Source: Citreicoccus inhibens
GTDB lineage: Bacteria > Myxococcota > Myxococcia > Myxococcales > Myxococcaceae
Assembly: GCF_019039035.1 (NCBI RefSeq)
Contig: NZ_JAHNZT010000047.1
Coordinates: forward strand, 1-48,892
Direction of reading: 5' to 3'
DNA: 48,892 nt
Made by a program: the position numbers and the translations under genes. Shown piece after piece: positions 41,613 to 48,892 of the stretch; position 1 is the first letter of the stretch, and each line of letters opens with the position of its first letter. The notes under the pieces are model-generated. The model saw nothing but the letters and a program-made list of their open reading frames with translations. It made no database searches and was not told the origin of the DNA.

Positions 41613-42842
41613 TCACTCGGAGCGCATCGCCTCGACGGGGTCGAGCTTCGCGGCCCGGGCCGCCGGATAGATGCCGAACACCAGCCCCACGCCGCAGCTC
41701 ATGACGAGGGACAGCATCACGGCCCAGGCCGGCACCTGCATGGGGAACAGCAGCACCCACTGCCCCAGGAACGTCAGCCCGAAGCCGAGCGCCACCCCCA
41801 GCGTGCCACCTATCAGGGACAGCAGAATGGCCTCGGTGGCGAACTGCCCGAGGATGCGGCGGCGCTTGGCCCCCAGGGCCTTGCGGATGCCAATCTCCCG
41901 CGTCCGCTCGGTCACCGACACCAGCATGATGTTGAGGATGCCGATGCCGCCCACCACCAGCGACAACAGACACACGCCCACGCCCGCCAGCGCGATGACC
42001 TTGGAGAGCTGATTGAAGGACGCGGTCATCGACTCGTTGGTGTGAATCTCGAAGTCGTTCGCGTCCCGCGGCGTCAGGTCGCGGCGGCGGCGCAACAGGT
42101 GCGTCACCTCGTCCTGCGCCTTCTGGAACACCTGGCCATCCCGGGCCTGGATGTCGATGTCGAGCGAGCGGTTCTTCCCGTAGAGCTGCTGGAAGACCTT
42201 CATCGGGAGGGACACCTGGTTGTCCAGGCTCATCATCCCCATGAAGCTGCCGCGCTTCTGCAGGACGCCGATGACGAGGAAGGGCCGCCCCTGGATGCGC
42301 ACCTCGTAGCCCAGCGGGTCCAACCCCGGGAACAGCGCGTCCGCGACATCCAGCCCCAGCACGACGACGGGACGCCCGTCCAGCGCCTCCGTCTCGTTGA
42401 AGAAGCGCCCGGACGCGACGGACACCCCGCTCGTCAACGGATACGAGGGCTCGGTCCCCACCACGCGCACGGATGGCCGCGTCTCGCGCGCCGAGGTGGC
42501 GACCTTCTGCCCGCCCTGATCATCCATGGGCGTGGCCGCGAGCACGGACGGACAGCCCTCCTGGATGGCGCGCACTTCCTCCATCCGCAGGTCCTTGCGC
42601 TTGGCGTACTTGGCCCAGTTGAAGCGCCCGAAGCCGGAGGGCCACTTCGTCACCTCGAAGGTGTGGGCCCCCAGGCCGCCCAGGTCCCGGTTCACCTTGA
42701 TGCTGAGCCCCTCGATGAGGGCCATCATCGTGATGACCGTGGCCACCCCGATGACGATGCCCACCAGCGTCAACAGGGAGCGCAGCGGGTTCCCCAGGAA
42801 CGTGCCGAGCGCCAGCCGAAGGTTGTCCCAGAACGCGCGCAT
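41613..42842 (-). CDS. MacB-type ABC transporter permease 2
   Basis: 409 residues. One N-terminal helix (LLTLVGIVIGVATVITMMAL), a large periplasmic MacB_PCD domain (about 40-275), and three C-terminal helices with the FtsX signature VGGIGILNIMLVSVTERTREIGIRKALGAKRRRIL. It ends KLDPVEAMRSE as in the MacB/LolC family. This is the second of two adjacent permeases, six bases after the first, so the transporter may be a heterodimer. Part of the tripartite system with the ATPase, fusion protein and TolC encoded upstream. Confidence 0.9.
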   Translation of the reverse strand: MRAFWDNLRLALGTFLGNPLRSLLTLVGIVIGVATVITMMALIEGLSIKVNRDLGGLGAHTFEVTKWPSGFGRFNWAKYAKRKDLRMEEVRAIQEGCPSVLAATPMDDQGGQKVATSARETRPSVRVVGTEPSYPLTSGVSVASGRFFNETEALDGRPVVVLGLDVADALFPGLDPLGYEVRIQGRPFLVIGVLQKRGSFMGMMSLDNQVSLPMKVFQQLYGKNRSLDIDIQARDGQVFQKAQDEVTHLLRRRRDLTPRDANDFEIHTNESMTASFNQLSKVIALAGVGVCLLSLVVGGIGILNIMLVSVTERTREIGIRKALGAKRRRILGQFATEAILLSLIGGTLGVALGFGLTFLGQWVLLFPMQVPAWAVMLSLVMSCGVGLVFGIYPAARAAKLDPVEAMRSE

Positions 42843-42848
42843 GAGGCC

Positions 42849-44087
42849 CTACTCGTAGCGGAGCGCTTCCACCGGGTCCAGGTTCGCCGCGCGGGCCGCC
42901 GGCCAGATGCCGAACAAGAGCCCCACCACCGCCGCGAACGCCACCCCGCTGAACACCGTCTCCGGGCGCACGTCCGCCGCCAGCGGGGTGATGAGCGAGA
43001 TGACCTTGGCCGTGCCCAGCCCCACCACCGTCCCGAGCAGCCCGCCCACCGCGGACACGCTCGCGGCCTCCATGAGGAACTGGAGCACGATGGTGCGCCG
43101 CCGTGCCCCCAGCGCGCGCCGCACGCCGATCTCCCGGGTCCGCTCGCGCACGGACACCAACATGATGTTCATGATGCCAATGCCGCCCACCAGCAGCGTG
43201 ATGAGGCCCACGCCCACCGCCACGCCGTAGAGCGCGCGCGTGAGCTGCTCATACGTCTGCGCGAGCGTGTCCGGCTTGTTGATGGAGAAGTCGTCGGGTT
43301 GATCCGCGGGCGTGCCCCGCACGCGACGGACAATGCCCACCAGCTGATCCTCGTACTGCTTCACCCGGCCCGCGTCCTCCACCGCGATGGCGATCTGCAT
43401 CGGCCGGCCCTTGCCAAAGCTCGCGTAGAAGGTCCGGAAGGGCACCAGGACCACCAGGTCCAGGTTCTCCTCCACCACCTTCCCCTTCTTGGCCAGCGTC
43501 CCCACCACCTGGAACGGCCGGCCGTCCACGCGCACCGTCTGCCCCAAGGGACTGATGCCCGGGAAGAGCGAGCTGGCGACCTCCGCGCCCAGCACCGCCA
43601 CGGGCCGCGTCACCTCGTCGTCCGAGGTCGTGAGGAAGCGCCCCGAGGCCACCTCGTAGCCAGACACCGCGAGGTACTCCTCCAGCACGCCGGTGATGCG
43701 CACGCTGGACACCTGCGCATCGCCTCGCGCGACGTCCGACACGCGCTGCACGGCGGGCGACATGGCGCTGATGAAGGGCGCCTGCGCCCGGATGCGCGCC
43801 ACCTGGTCCAACGTGAAGTTCTTGCGGTTGCGGAACAGCCACCAGTCCCCGCGGAAGACCCACGGGAACTTGGACACGTAGAGCGTGTTGGCCCCCAGCG
43901 TGGCCAGCTGGTTGTGGAATGACGTGTTGAGCCCCTGGATGATCCCGACAATGGCCAGCAGCGTGGCCACGCCGATGCCAATGCCCAGGGTGGTCAACAC
44001 CGTGCGCATGCGGTTGGCGCGCAGCGAGAACAGCGCGATGCGCCCGCCCTCCAGCACGTCCACTCGGAAGCCCTGGCGAAAGCTCAT
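42849..44087 (-). CDS. MacB-type ABC transporter permease 1
   Basis: 412 residues, same architecture as its neighbour: an N-terminal helix ([20 protein letters not shown]), a periplasmic MacB_PCD domain, and three C-terminal helices with [37 protein letters not shown], ending [11 protein letters not shown]. The two permeases share layout and end motifs but differ clearly in sequence, so they are paralogues, not a recent duplication. Its ATG overlaps the ATPase stop by four bases (44084-44087). Confidence 0.9.
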   Translation of the reverse strand: MSFRQGFRVDVLEGGRIALFSLRANRMRTVLTTLGIGIGVATLLAIVGIIQGLNTSFHNQLATLGANTLYVSKFPWVFRGDWWLFRNRKNFTLDQVARIRAQAPFISAMSPAVQRVSDVARGDAQVSSVRITGVLEEYLAVSGYEVASGRFLTTSDDEVTRPVAVLGAEVASSLFPGISPLGQTVRVDGRPFQVVGTLAKKGKVVEENLDLVVLVPFRTFYASFGKGRPMQIAIAVEDAGRVKQYEDQLVGIVRRVRGTPADQPDDFSINKPDTLAQTYEQLTRALYGVAVGVGLITLLVGGIGIMNIMLVSVRERTREIGVRRALGARRRTIVLQFLMEAASVSAVGGLLGTVVGLGTAKVISLITPLAADVRPETVFSGVAFAAVVGLLFGIWPAARAANLDPVEALRYE

Positions 44088-44845
44088 GCGCCTCCCGTCA
44101 CCGCCGCCACCCCCGCCCCGGTGCCCAGCGCCACCTCGCGGCCCGGACCGTCCGCCACGACCTCGCCGTCACTCAGGCGGATGGCGCGAGGACACCGCGC
44201 CGCCAGCTTGGGCTCGTGCGTGACGAGCACCAGCGTGTGCCCCGCCTTGTGCAACTGCTCGAAGAGCCGGACGATCTCCTCGCCCGTGGCCGAGTCGAGG
44301 TTGCCCGTGGGCTCGTCCGCCAGGAGCATGGACGGCTCGGACACCAGCGCGCGGGCGATGGCCACGCGCTGGCGCTGACCACCGGACAGCTCGTTGGGCC
44401 GGTGGTGCATGCGGTGCGTGAGCTGCACCTTGTCCAGCGCCGCCTTGGCCCGCTCGCGCCGCTCGCGGGCCGGTACGCCCCGGTACACCAGCGGCAGCTC
44501 CACGTTGGCGAGCGCCGTCTCGCGGGGCAGCAGCTGGAAGGTCTGGAAGATGAAGCCGATCTCCACGTTGCGGATGACGGCGAGGTCGTCGTCATCCATG
44601 CGCGAGACGTCCTTGCCGTTGAGCAGATAGCGGCCGCTGGTGGGGGTGTCCAGGCAGCCCAGCACGTTCATCAGCGTGCTCTTGCCGGAACCTGACTGGC
44701 CGATGATGGCCACCCACTCCCCTCGCGTCACGCCGAACGAGATGCCGCGCAGGGCGCGGACCTCCTCTCCACCCACGAAGAAGACGCGGGTGAGCTGCTC
44801 CACCTGGATGAGCGCGGACTGACGGGTGCCGCTGGCTTCGCTCAC
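44084..44845 (-). CDS. MacB/LolD-type ABC transporter ATPase
   Basis: 253 residues, cytoplasmic. Walker [11 protein letters not shown]-loop region [21 protein letters not shown], signature [15 protein letters not shown], Walker [15 protein letters not shown] and the H-loop [11 protein letters not shown] are all present. The [20 protein letters not shown] pattern is characteristic of the MacB/LolD/FtsE group. Unlike E. coli MacB the ATPase is a separate polypeptide from the permeases. It overlaps the fusion-protein stop and the permease start by four bases each, consistent with coupled translation. Confidence 0.94.
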   Translation of the reverse strand: MSEASGTRQSALIQVEQLTRVFFVGGEEVRALRGISFGVTRGEWVAIIGQSGSGKSTLMNVLGCLDTPTSGRYLLNGKDVSRMDDDDLAVIRNVEIGFIFQTFQLLPRETALANVELPLVYRGVPARERRERAKAALDKVQLTHRMHHRPNELSGGQRQRVAIARALVSEPSMLLADEPTGNLDSATGEEIVRLFEQLHKAGHTLVLVTHEPKLAARCPRAIRLSDGEVVADGPGREVALGTGAGVAAVTGGA

Positions 44846-46110
44846 GACTTGCTACCGCCCTTCATGCCGCCACCGGCGCCCAGCTCCGCCTCACGCACCG
44901 AGTCCCCGGGGTTCAGCTCCTTGGACAGCGTGCGGTAGGGGCCCTCCACCACGCGGTCGCCGTCGTGAAGGCCCTCCACGACCTCCAGCTCCGTGTCGGA
45001 CGCGATGCCCGTGCGCACGCGCCGCACCTGGGCCTTGTTGTCCCCATCCACCACGAAGACGACCTTGGCGAGCGCCTCCGTGCGGCGCTTGGCCGTGAGG
45101 GTGTCCCCCTCCACGGGCGGCTTGTAGTCCGGCAGGCTGCGCTCGGCGCGCACCGTGACGGCCTGGATGGGCACCAGCAGGGTGTCCGTGTGCGTCTCCG
45201 CGCTGATGCGCGCCTCGGCGCTCATGCCCGGGAGCACGCTCGGAGGCCGCGAGTCCAGCGCCACCGTGACGGGGAAGCTGGTCACCTCCGCCTCCGTGCC
45301 CGGGTTCTTGATGAGCGCCTTCTGCGCAATCTCCACCACCGCGCCCTGGAAGGTCTGCCCCTCCAGCGCGTCCATGGTGACCTCGGCGGGCTGCCCCGTC
45401 TTGAGGTGCACGACTTCGTGCTCGCCCACCTCGAACTTGACCTCCATCACGTTGAGCGCGGCGATGGTCATCACCACGTCCTCGGAGAAGTCCGAGCCAC
45501 GCACGCGCTCACCCACCTCGCGCGACAGCTCGATGACCGTGCCGTCGATGGGCGACTCCAGCGTCGTCTTGGCGAGGTCCGTGGCGGACTGCTCCAGGAA
45601 CGCCGCGTTCTGCGCGAGCCGCTGCTTGGCCGCGGCCACCTTCGCCTCGGCGCTGTCCAGCGTGGCGCGCGCCGTCTCCAGCTCCGCCCCGGACGCCAGG
45701 CCCTTGTCGGTCAGGCCCTGCACGCGCGCAAGCTCGGTGCGCGTGCGAGCCGCCTCCACCTCGGACACCTGGACCTCGGCCTTCGAGGCGTTCACCGACG
45801 CCTGGGCCTGCTTCACCGAGGCCTCATAGCGGCGCTTGTCGATGCGGCCCAGCACCTGGCCCTTCTTGACGCCCTCCCCGGCCTTCACCGCCAGCTCGAC
45901 CAGGTCGCCAGACAGGTTGGAGGAGATCTTCACGGTCGTGGCCGCCTGCACCTTGCCCGCCCCCGTGATGGTCCGCGTGATGGAGCCCTTGCGGACCCGC
46001 GACAGCTGGACCTCCTGGGTCGGCGGAGGCCGCTCGCGCAGGCCCCCCGCCGTGATGGCCCCCGCGCCGAGCACGAGCCCGCCGGCGATTACCGCCTTCC
46101 ACCACTTCAT
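44842..46110 (-). CDS. Membrane-fusion protein (MacA/HlyD family)
   Basis: 422 residues. Starts [23 protein letters not shown], an N-terminal membrane anchor. Next come a lipoyl-like half ([38 protein letters not shown]), a coiled-coil hairpin rich in Ala, Glu and Lys (about 85-165), the second lipoyl half ([20 protein letters not shown]), and beta-barrel and membrane-proximal domains with [10 protein letters not shown] and VPIQAVTV. It bridges the inner-membrane transporter and TolC. The ATG overlaps the TolC stop by four bases. The frame stays open far upstream, in another frame of the TolC gene, and is not coding there. Confidence 0.93.
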   Translation of the reverse strand: MKWWKAVIAGGLVLGAGAITAGGLRERPPPTQEVQLSRVRKGSITRTITGAGKVQAATTVKISSNLSGDLVELAVKAGEGVKKGQVLGRIDKRRYEASVKQAQASVNASKAEVQVSEVEAARTRTELARVQGLTDKGLASGAELETARATLDSAEAKVAAAKQRLAQNAAFLEQSATDLAKTTLESPIDGTVIELSREVGERVRGSDFSEDVVMTIAALNVMEVKFEVGEHEVVHLKTGQPAEVTMDALEGQTFQGAVVEIAQKALIKNPGTEAEVTSFPVTVALDSRPPSVLPGMSAEARISAETHTDTLLVPIQAVTVRAERSLPDYKPPVEGDTLTAKRRTEALAKVVFVVDGDNKAQVRRVRTGIASDTELEVVEGLHDGDRVVEGPYRTLSKELNPGDSVREAELGAGGGMKGGSKS

Positions 46111-47441
46111 CGTGCGTCTCCCGAGTTCAACGAACCCGTCGCCCGAAGGAGGGCATACCGGGCGATTTCCACATCGATGCGACTCTGCAACAAGGACAGC
46201 TCGGCCTGGGTGAGCTTCAGCTGAGCATCCCGAACATCCAAGGTCGATCCAGCGCCCGCGCGGAACCGCTCGTTCGCCAGGGACAGGCCCTGGGAAGCAG
46301 CCTCGCGATTCTCGGCGGCCAGCTTCGACGAGGCGATCTGCCCATCGAGCGCCTGATGCGCGCGGCGGACCTCGGCCTCCAGTTCGCGGATGGTCTGCGC
46401 CTGCCCCAGCTCCACCCGGCGCAGCTGTGCGTCCGCGCGCTTGGTCTGGGCATCCGTGGCGAAGCCGTTGAACAGGTCCCACGAGAGGATGACGCTGCCG
46501 GTGAACGTGTTGCCCAGGCCCGGATCGCTCACGAACGGACCCGGATCCGGGTTGCCGTGGTTGAAGCGCCCGTCCAGGGACAGCCGGGGCACATAGCCCG
46601 AGTTCGCGATGCTGCGCTGGAGCTCGGCCGAGCGAACCTGCTGCTGGAGCACCCGGAGCAGCGCGCGGTGCTGACGCGCCGCCTCGATGGAGGACTCGAG
46701 CGGGGGCGCGGGCGTGGGCTCCTGCGTGAGCACGCCCGGAGCCACCGCCTGCAGGTCCGTGGTGCCCGACTGGGCCAGCCACACGGCGAGCTGCGCCTGG
46801 TCCGACACGAGCTGCGTCTGGCGCTGGACGACGCTGATGCGGTCGTTGCCCAGGTTCACCCGCGCGGCGATCTCCTCGCTCTTGCCCACGCGGCCCGCCT
46901 GGAACAAGGCGCGAGCGCGCTCCAACTGCTCCTCGCTGCGCTGCACGTTGGCCTGGAGGACATCGAGCGTGGCCTGGGACAGGTACAGGGAGAAGAAGCG
47001 CCGGATGGCCTCCATCTCCGAGGTGTCCGCCTGCTCCTCGGCCTGGCCCCGGGCGGCCTCGCGGTTGGCGCCCGACTGCTCCAGCTGCTTCCAGCGGGCC
47101 CGGTCGTAGATGAGCTGCGTGAGCCCCACCCCCAGGTTGTAGCTGTCGCTGGTGTTGGACGGCGTCTCGATCTCCCGGACGGAGAAGGTCAGCGAGCCAT
47201 CTGGCCCGATGGTGGGCGCGGTCTGCACCACCTTGCGGCGGCCGACGTAGTCCAGCGAGGCCGACGCATTGAGGCCCACCTGGGGGAGCAGCGCCGAGCG
47301 CGAGTACCGCACGTCCTGCTCGGCGGAGGTGAGGTCCAGGAGCGTCTGGAGCGCCTGGGTGTTCTGCCGGCCCTGGCTGCGAGCCTCCTCCAGCGTGATG
47401 GGGGTGGCGGCGAGGAGGGCCGCGACGAAGAGCGCGCTCAC
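46107..47441 (-). CDS. TolC-family outer-membrane efflux protein
   Basis: 444 residues with a GTG start whose GTGA overlaps the Yip1 stop. A short hydrophobic signal (SALFVAALLAATPITLEEA) leads into two repeats of the OEP fold, each with long helices rich in Ala, Gln and Glu (for example LQANVQRSEEQLERARALFQAGRVG and TIRELEAEVRRAHQALDGQI). Strand segments such as NPDPGPFVSDPGLGNTFTGSV form the outer-membrane barrel. It would provide the exit duct for the MacAB-like transporter encoded downstream. Confidence 0.93.
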   Translation of the reverse strand: MSALFVAALLAATPITLEEARSQGRQNTQALQTLLDLTSAEQDVRYSRSALLPQVGLNASASLDYVGRRKVVQTAPTIGPDGSLTFSVREIETPSNTSDSYNLGVGLTQLIYDRARWKQLEQSGANREAARGQAEEQADTSEMEAIRRFFSLYLSQATLDVLQANVQRSEEQLERARALFQAGRVGKSEEIAARVNLGNDRISVVQRQTQLVSDQAQLAVWLAQSGTTDLQAVAPGVLTQEPTPAPPLESSIEAARQHRALLRVLQQQVRSAELQRSIANSGYVPRLSLDGRFNHGNPDPGPFVSDPGLGNTFTGSVILSWDLFNGFATDAQTKRADAQLRRVELGQAQTIRELEAEVRRAHQALDGQIASSKLAAENREAASQGLSLANERFRAGAGSTLDVRDAQLKLTQAELSLLQSRIDVEIARYALLRATGSLNSGDAR

Positions 47442-48142
47442 CTGGCACCTCCGCCCATCGCCGGGAGGCCCACGAAGAAGACTCCCACGTACATCGCGTA
47501 GAGCACGCTGGTGAGCAGCACCGCGCGGCCCTTGGTCATGCCCGTGGCCGCGGAGAAGCCCAGCCCCAGCAAGGCCACGCTCCAGAGGTTGAAGAAGTCA
47601 GCGCCCTTGAGGAGGCCCTGCACACGCGGGGAGAGCCCCTGGAGGAACGCGAGGCTCGAGGGGACGAGCCGCTCGGCGCGCGCCTCGGTCAAGCCGAACT
47701 GGAAGAAGGCGCAGACGGCGAAGATGCCGTGGTAGAGGGCGATGGGCAGCAGCGCGAGCGCCGCCGCGGACACCAGTTGCTCGAACGGCGCCGGCTTCTC
47801 GAAGAGCCAGGTGCACAGCCACAGGATCGCGGCCAGCAGCACCACCGACAGCGGCATCACGAAGACGCCCTTGGCGATGCCGCCCACCAGCGCCTTGCGG
47901 GAGGCCGTCTGGACCTTGTCGGCCAGCTCGGACTCGGACAGCGCCGACAGGTCCCCCGAGGAAGCGGCCTCCGCCAGCACGGAGGGCGTGGCGTCCCACC
48001 GCAGGGAAAACGCCGTCCCGGAGACGGACACGCAAAGGGCGAGGATCAGGAGGGGCCACACCCAGCGGCGGGCCTCGACGGCGACGCGCGTTCCCTCGAA
48101 GGGGTCGACAAAAACGCGCGCCGGTTGTGCAAGAGAGGTCAT
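47438..48142 (-). CDS. Yip1-domain integral membrane protein
   Basis: 234 residues with a short N-terminal cytoplasmic segment (VFVDPFEGTRVAVEARRWVWP) and about five membrane helices (LLILALCVSVSGTAF, FVMPLSVVLLAAILWLCTWLF, AALALLPIALYHGIFAVCAF, LWSVALLGLGFSAATGM, AVLLTSVLYAMYVGVFFVGL). The pattern fits the bacterial Yip1 family, of unknown role. It is the first gene of the export operon and overlaps the TolC gene by four bases. I chose the ATG at 48142; the frame runs to 48448 but crosses the promoter region and overlaps the divergent Clp-like gene. Confidence 0.82.
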   Translation of the reverse strand: MTSLAQPARVFVDPFEGTRVAVEARRWVWPLLILALCVSVSGTAFSLRWDATPSVLAEAASSGDLSALSESELADKVQTASRKALVGGIAKGVFVMPLSVVLLAAILWLCTWLFEKPAPFEQLVSAAALALLPIALYHGIFAVCAFFQFGLTEARAERLVPSSLAFLQGLSPRVQGLLKGADFFNLWSVALLGLGFSAATGMTKGRAVLLTSVLYAMYVGVFFVGLPAMGGGAR

Positions 48143-48178
48143 GGTAGGGGTCTCGGAGCGATATACGACGTCCGCCCT

Positions 48179-48192
48179 TAGGCAATTGCCTA
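48179..48192. promoter_or_regulatory. Perfect 14-bp palindrome upstream of the export operon
   Basis: TAGGCAATTGCCTA lies 36 bp upstream of the Yip1 start. On the minus strand it overlaps a possible weak -35 (CAATTG, 17 bp from TATATC). It is a good candidate repressor site for the efflux operon; no regulator gene is adjacent in the window. Confidence 0.5.
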
Positions 48193-48274
48193 GCCAGCCG
48201 AGTTGACGCGCGAAACAGGCAGCCGGCCAACCGAATTCCGCGCATTTGGAGACGTTCCAGGTCGTTTCAGCCGG

Positions 48275-48294
48275 CCTGTAGCGACCTGTAGCGG
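48275..48294 (+). repeat. Tandem direct repeat upstream of the Clp-N gene
   Basis: Two adjacent 10-bp units, CCTGTAGCGA and CCTGTAGCGG, end 62 bp before the ATG at 48357. They may be activator half-sites or chance. Confidence 0.35.
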
Positions 48295-48356
48295 AAATTT
48301 TGCCGCGGCGATCCGAAGGGTGTATTCCGCTCGGCTGCACGCTTGCCGGAGCTCGA

Positions 48357-48892
48357 ATGGTCGACAGCACGGATCTCGCCCAAGTACTCCACGAAGCGAA
48401 TGACATCGCCCAGAGCGTGGCCCAGCGGCTCACGTCGGCGCACGTCATGCTCGCGCTCTACACGGTGGAGAACCGGGCGCAGTTGCTGCTGAAGGACTGG
48501 GGGGTGGATGAGGACTCCCTCCTCCAACTCCTCACGGAGGCTCCGAGCGAGCCGGATGGCCTGGTGCGCGAGTTGTGCGCCAAGGCGCGCGAGTTGGCCA
48601 CCAGCTCGCGCTCGTCCGAGGCGGACTGCCTGCACCTGCTCATCGCCGTCACCCGCGTGCGCTGCGTGGCCAATGATCTGCTCGTGCGGGCGGGCATCGA
48701 CCTGCGGAACCTGGGCAACACGGCCCTCTCCTATTTCGTCAGCGGGCGCATGCCGCGGCGGCTCCAGCCCGGCCGGGTCCAGGCCGTGGCGACGCGCGCC
48801 CCGCCCGCGCGCCCCCTGGGCGCGCCCCCGTCTCCCCTCCCCGCCTCCGCCGTCGCGGTGAGCCTGCCCCGCCCCCTGCCCGTCGCGCCGCC
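48357..48892 (+). CDS. Clp N-terminal-domain protein, 3'-truncated by window end
   Basis: Open to the window edge; 178 codons visible. It starts MVDSTDLAQVLHEANDIAQS, with two Clp-N repeats (about 1-70 and 75-140) of the kind found in ClpA/ClpB/ClpC: SVAQRLTSAHVMLALY and SSRSSEADCLHLLIAVTRV, each a helical pair. Beyond residue 145 the sequence is an Ala/Pro/Arg-rich linker. An AAA+ module is expected downstream but is not in the window. The start ATG has GGAG five bases upstream. It is divergent from the export operon. Confidence 0.8.
   Translation, partial: MVDSTDLAQVLHEANDIAQSVAQRLTSAHVMLALYTVENRAQLLLKDWGVDEDSLLQLLTEAPSEPDGLVRELCAKARELATSSRSSEADCLHLLIAVTRVRCVANDLLVRAGIDLRNLGNTALSYFVSGRMPRRLQPGRVQAVATRAPPARPLGAPPSPLPASAVAVSLPRPLPVAP

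Noticed and set aside
46111-47448. Long in-frame upstream extension of the membrane-fusion gene (total 868 codons).
   Set aside because: It overlaps the whole TolC gene in another frame, has an Arg/Gly/Ala-rich shadow composition, and the MacA-like anchor begins at 46110.

Overview
The window is very GC-rich, densely packed and coding on both strands. Its content points to a myxobacterium (order Myxococcales, probably Myxococcaceae): a FrzS/AglZ-type coiled-coil protein, a Hanks-type Ser/Thr kinase with a Pro/Ala-rich linker, many lipoproteins and secreted proteins, a PAS histidine kinase with no adjacent regulator, a two-HARE-domain protein, and frequent GTG/TTG starts. The organism call is inference. 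I see no tRNA, rRNA, CRISPR array, insertion sequence or prophage gene.

Layout. 1-1037: C-terminal part of a FrzS/AglZ-like coiled-coil protein, convergent with a minus-strand run of birA, coaX and a helical-repeat protein (1087-4129). 4163-5705: two lipoprotein genes, one with HEAT repeats. 5706-5975: four perfect 21-bp tandem repeats and two hairpins. 5976-8066: HARE-HTH / Mrr-like protein with a charged tail, divergent from a beta-propeller protein (8165-10357). 10370-13019: membrane-anchored unknown, MetX-like hydrolase lacking its nucleophile serine, uridine kinase. 13083-14732: a DUF692/MNIO-family protein with a C-terminal extension, divergent from a VWA lipoprotein (14893-16713). 16786-21470: GNAT, YfhO-like membrane protein, secreted unknown. 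21625-24421: PAS-PAS histidine kinase, an 88-residue protein and a PARG-type macrodomain enzyme. 24437-27031: a lipoprotein with a lectin-like fold and an M28 peptidase. 27110-31186: opgG - unknown - opgH operon for periplasmic glucans. 31768-33228: DEAD-box RNA helicase. 33619-37211: Ser/Thr kinase followed by two secreted proteins. 37224-40119: acetolactate-synthase-like TPP enzyme with a KASIII-like protein lacking the catalytic cysteine. 40435-40848: SpoIIAA/STAS-like protein. 40916-41494: RimJ/RimL-type acetyltransferase. 41613-48142: a six-gene MacB-type tripartite export operon (Yip1, TolC, membrane-fusion protein, ATPase, two permeases). 48357-end: start of a Clp-N-domain protein.

How genes work together. 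birA and coaX supply biotin ligation and the first step of CoA synthesis. OpgG and OpgH make and tailor osmoregulated periplasmic glucan. The six-gene operon spans both membranes and has a 14-bp perfect palindrome in its promoter region. The TPP/KASIII pair looks like a small biosynthetic operon of unknown product. The strongest candidates for something undescribed are the MNIO fusion, the TPP/KASIII-like pair and the HARE/Mrr-like protein. All assignments rest on motif recognition by eye; no database search was run.
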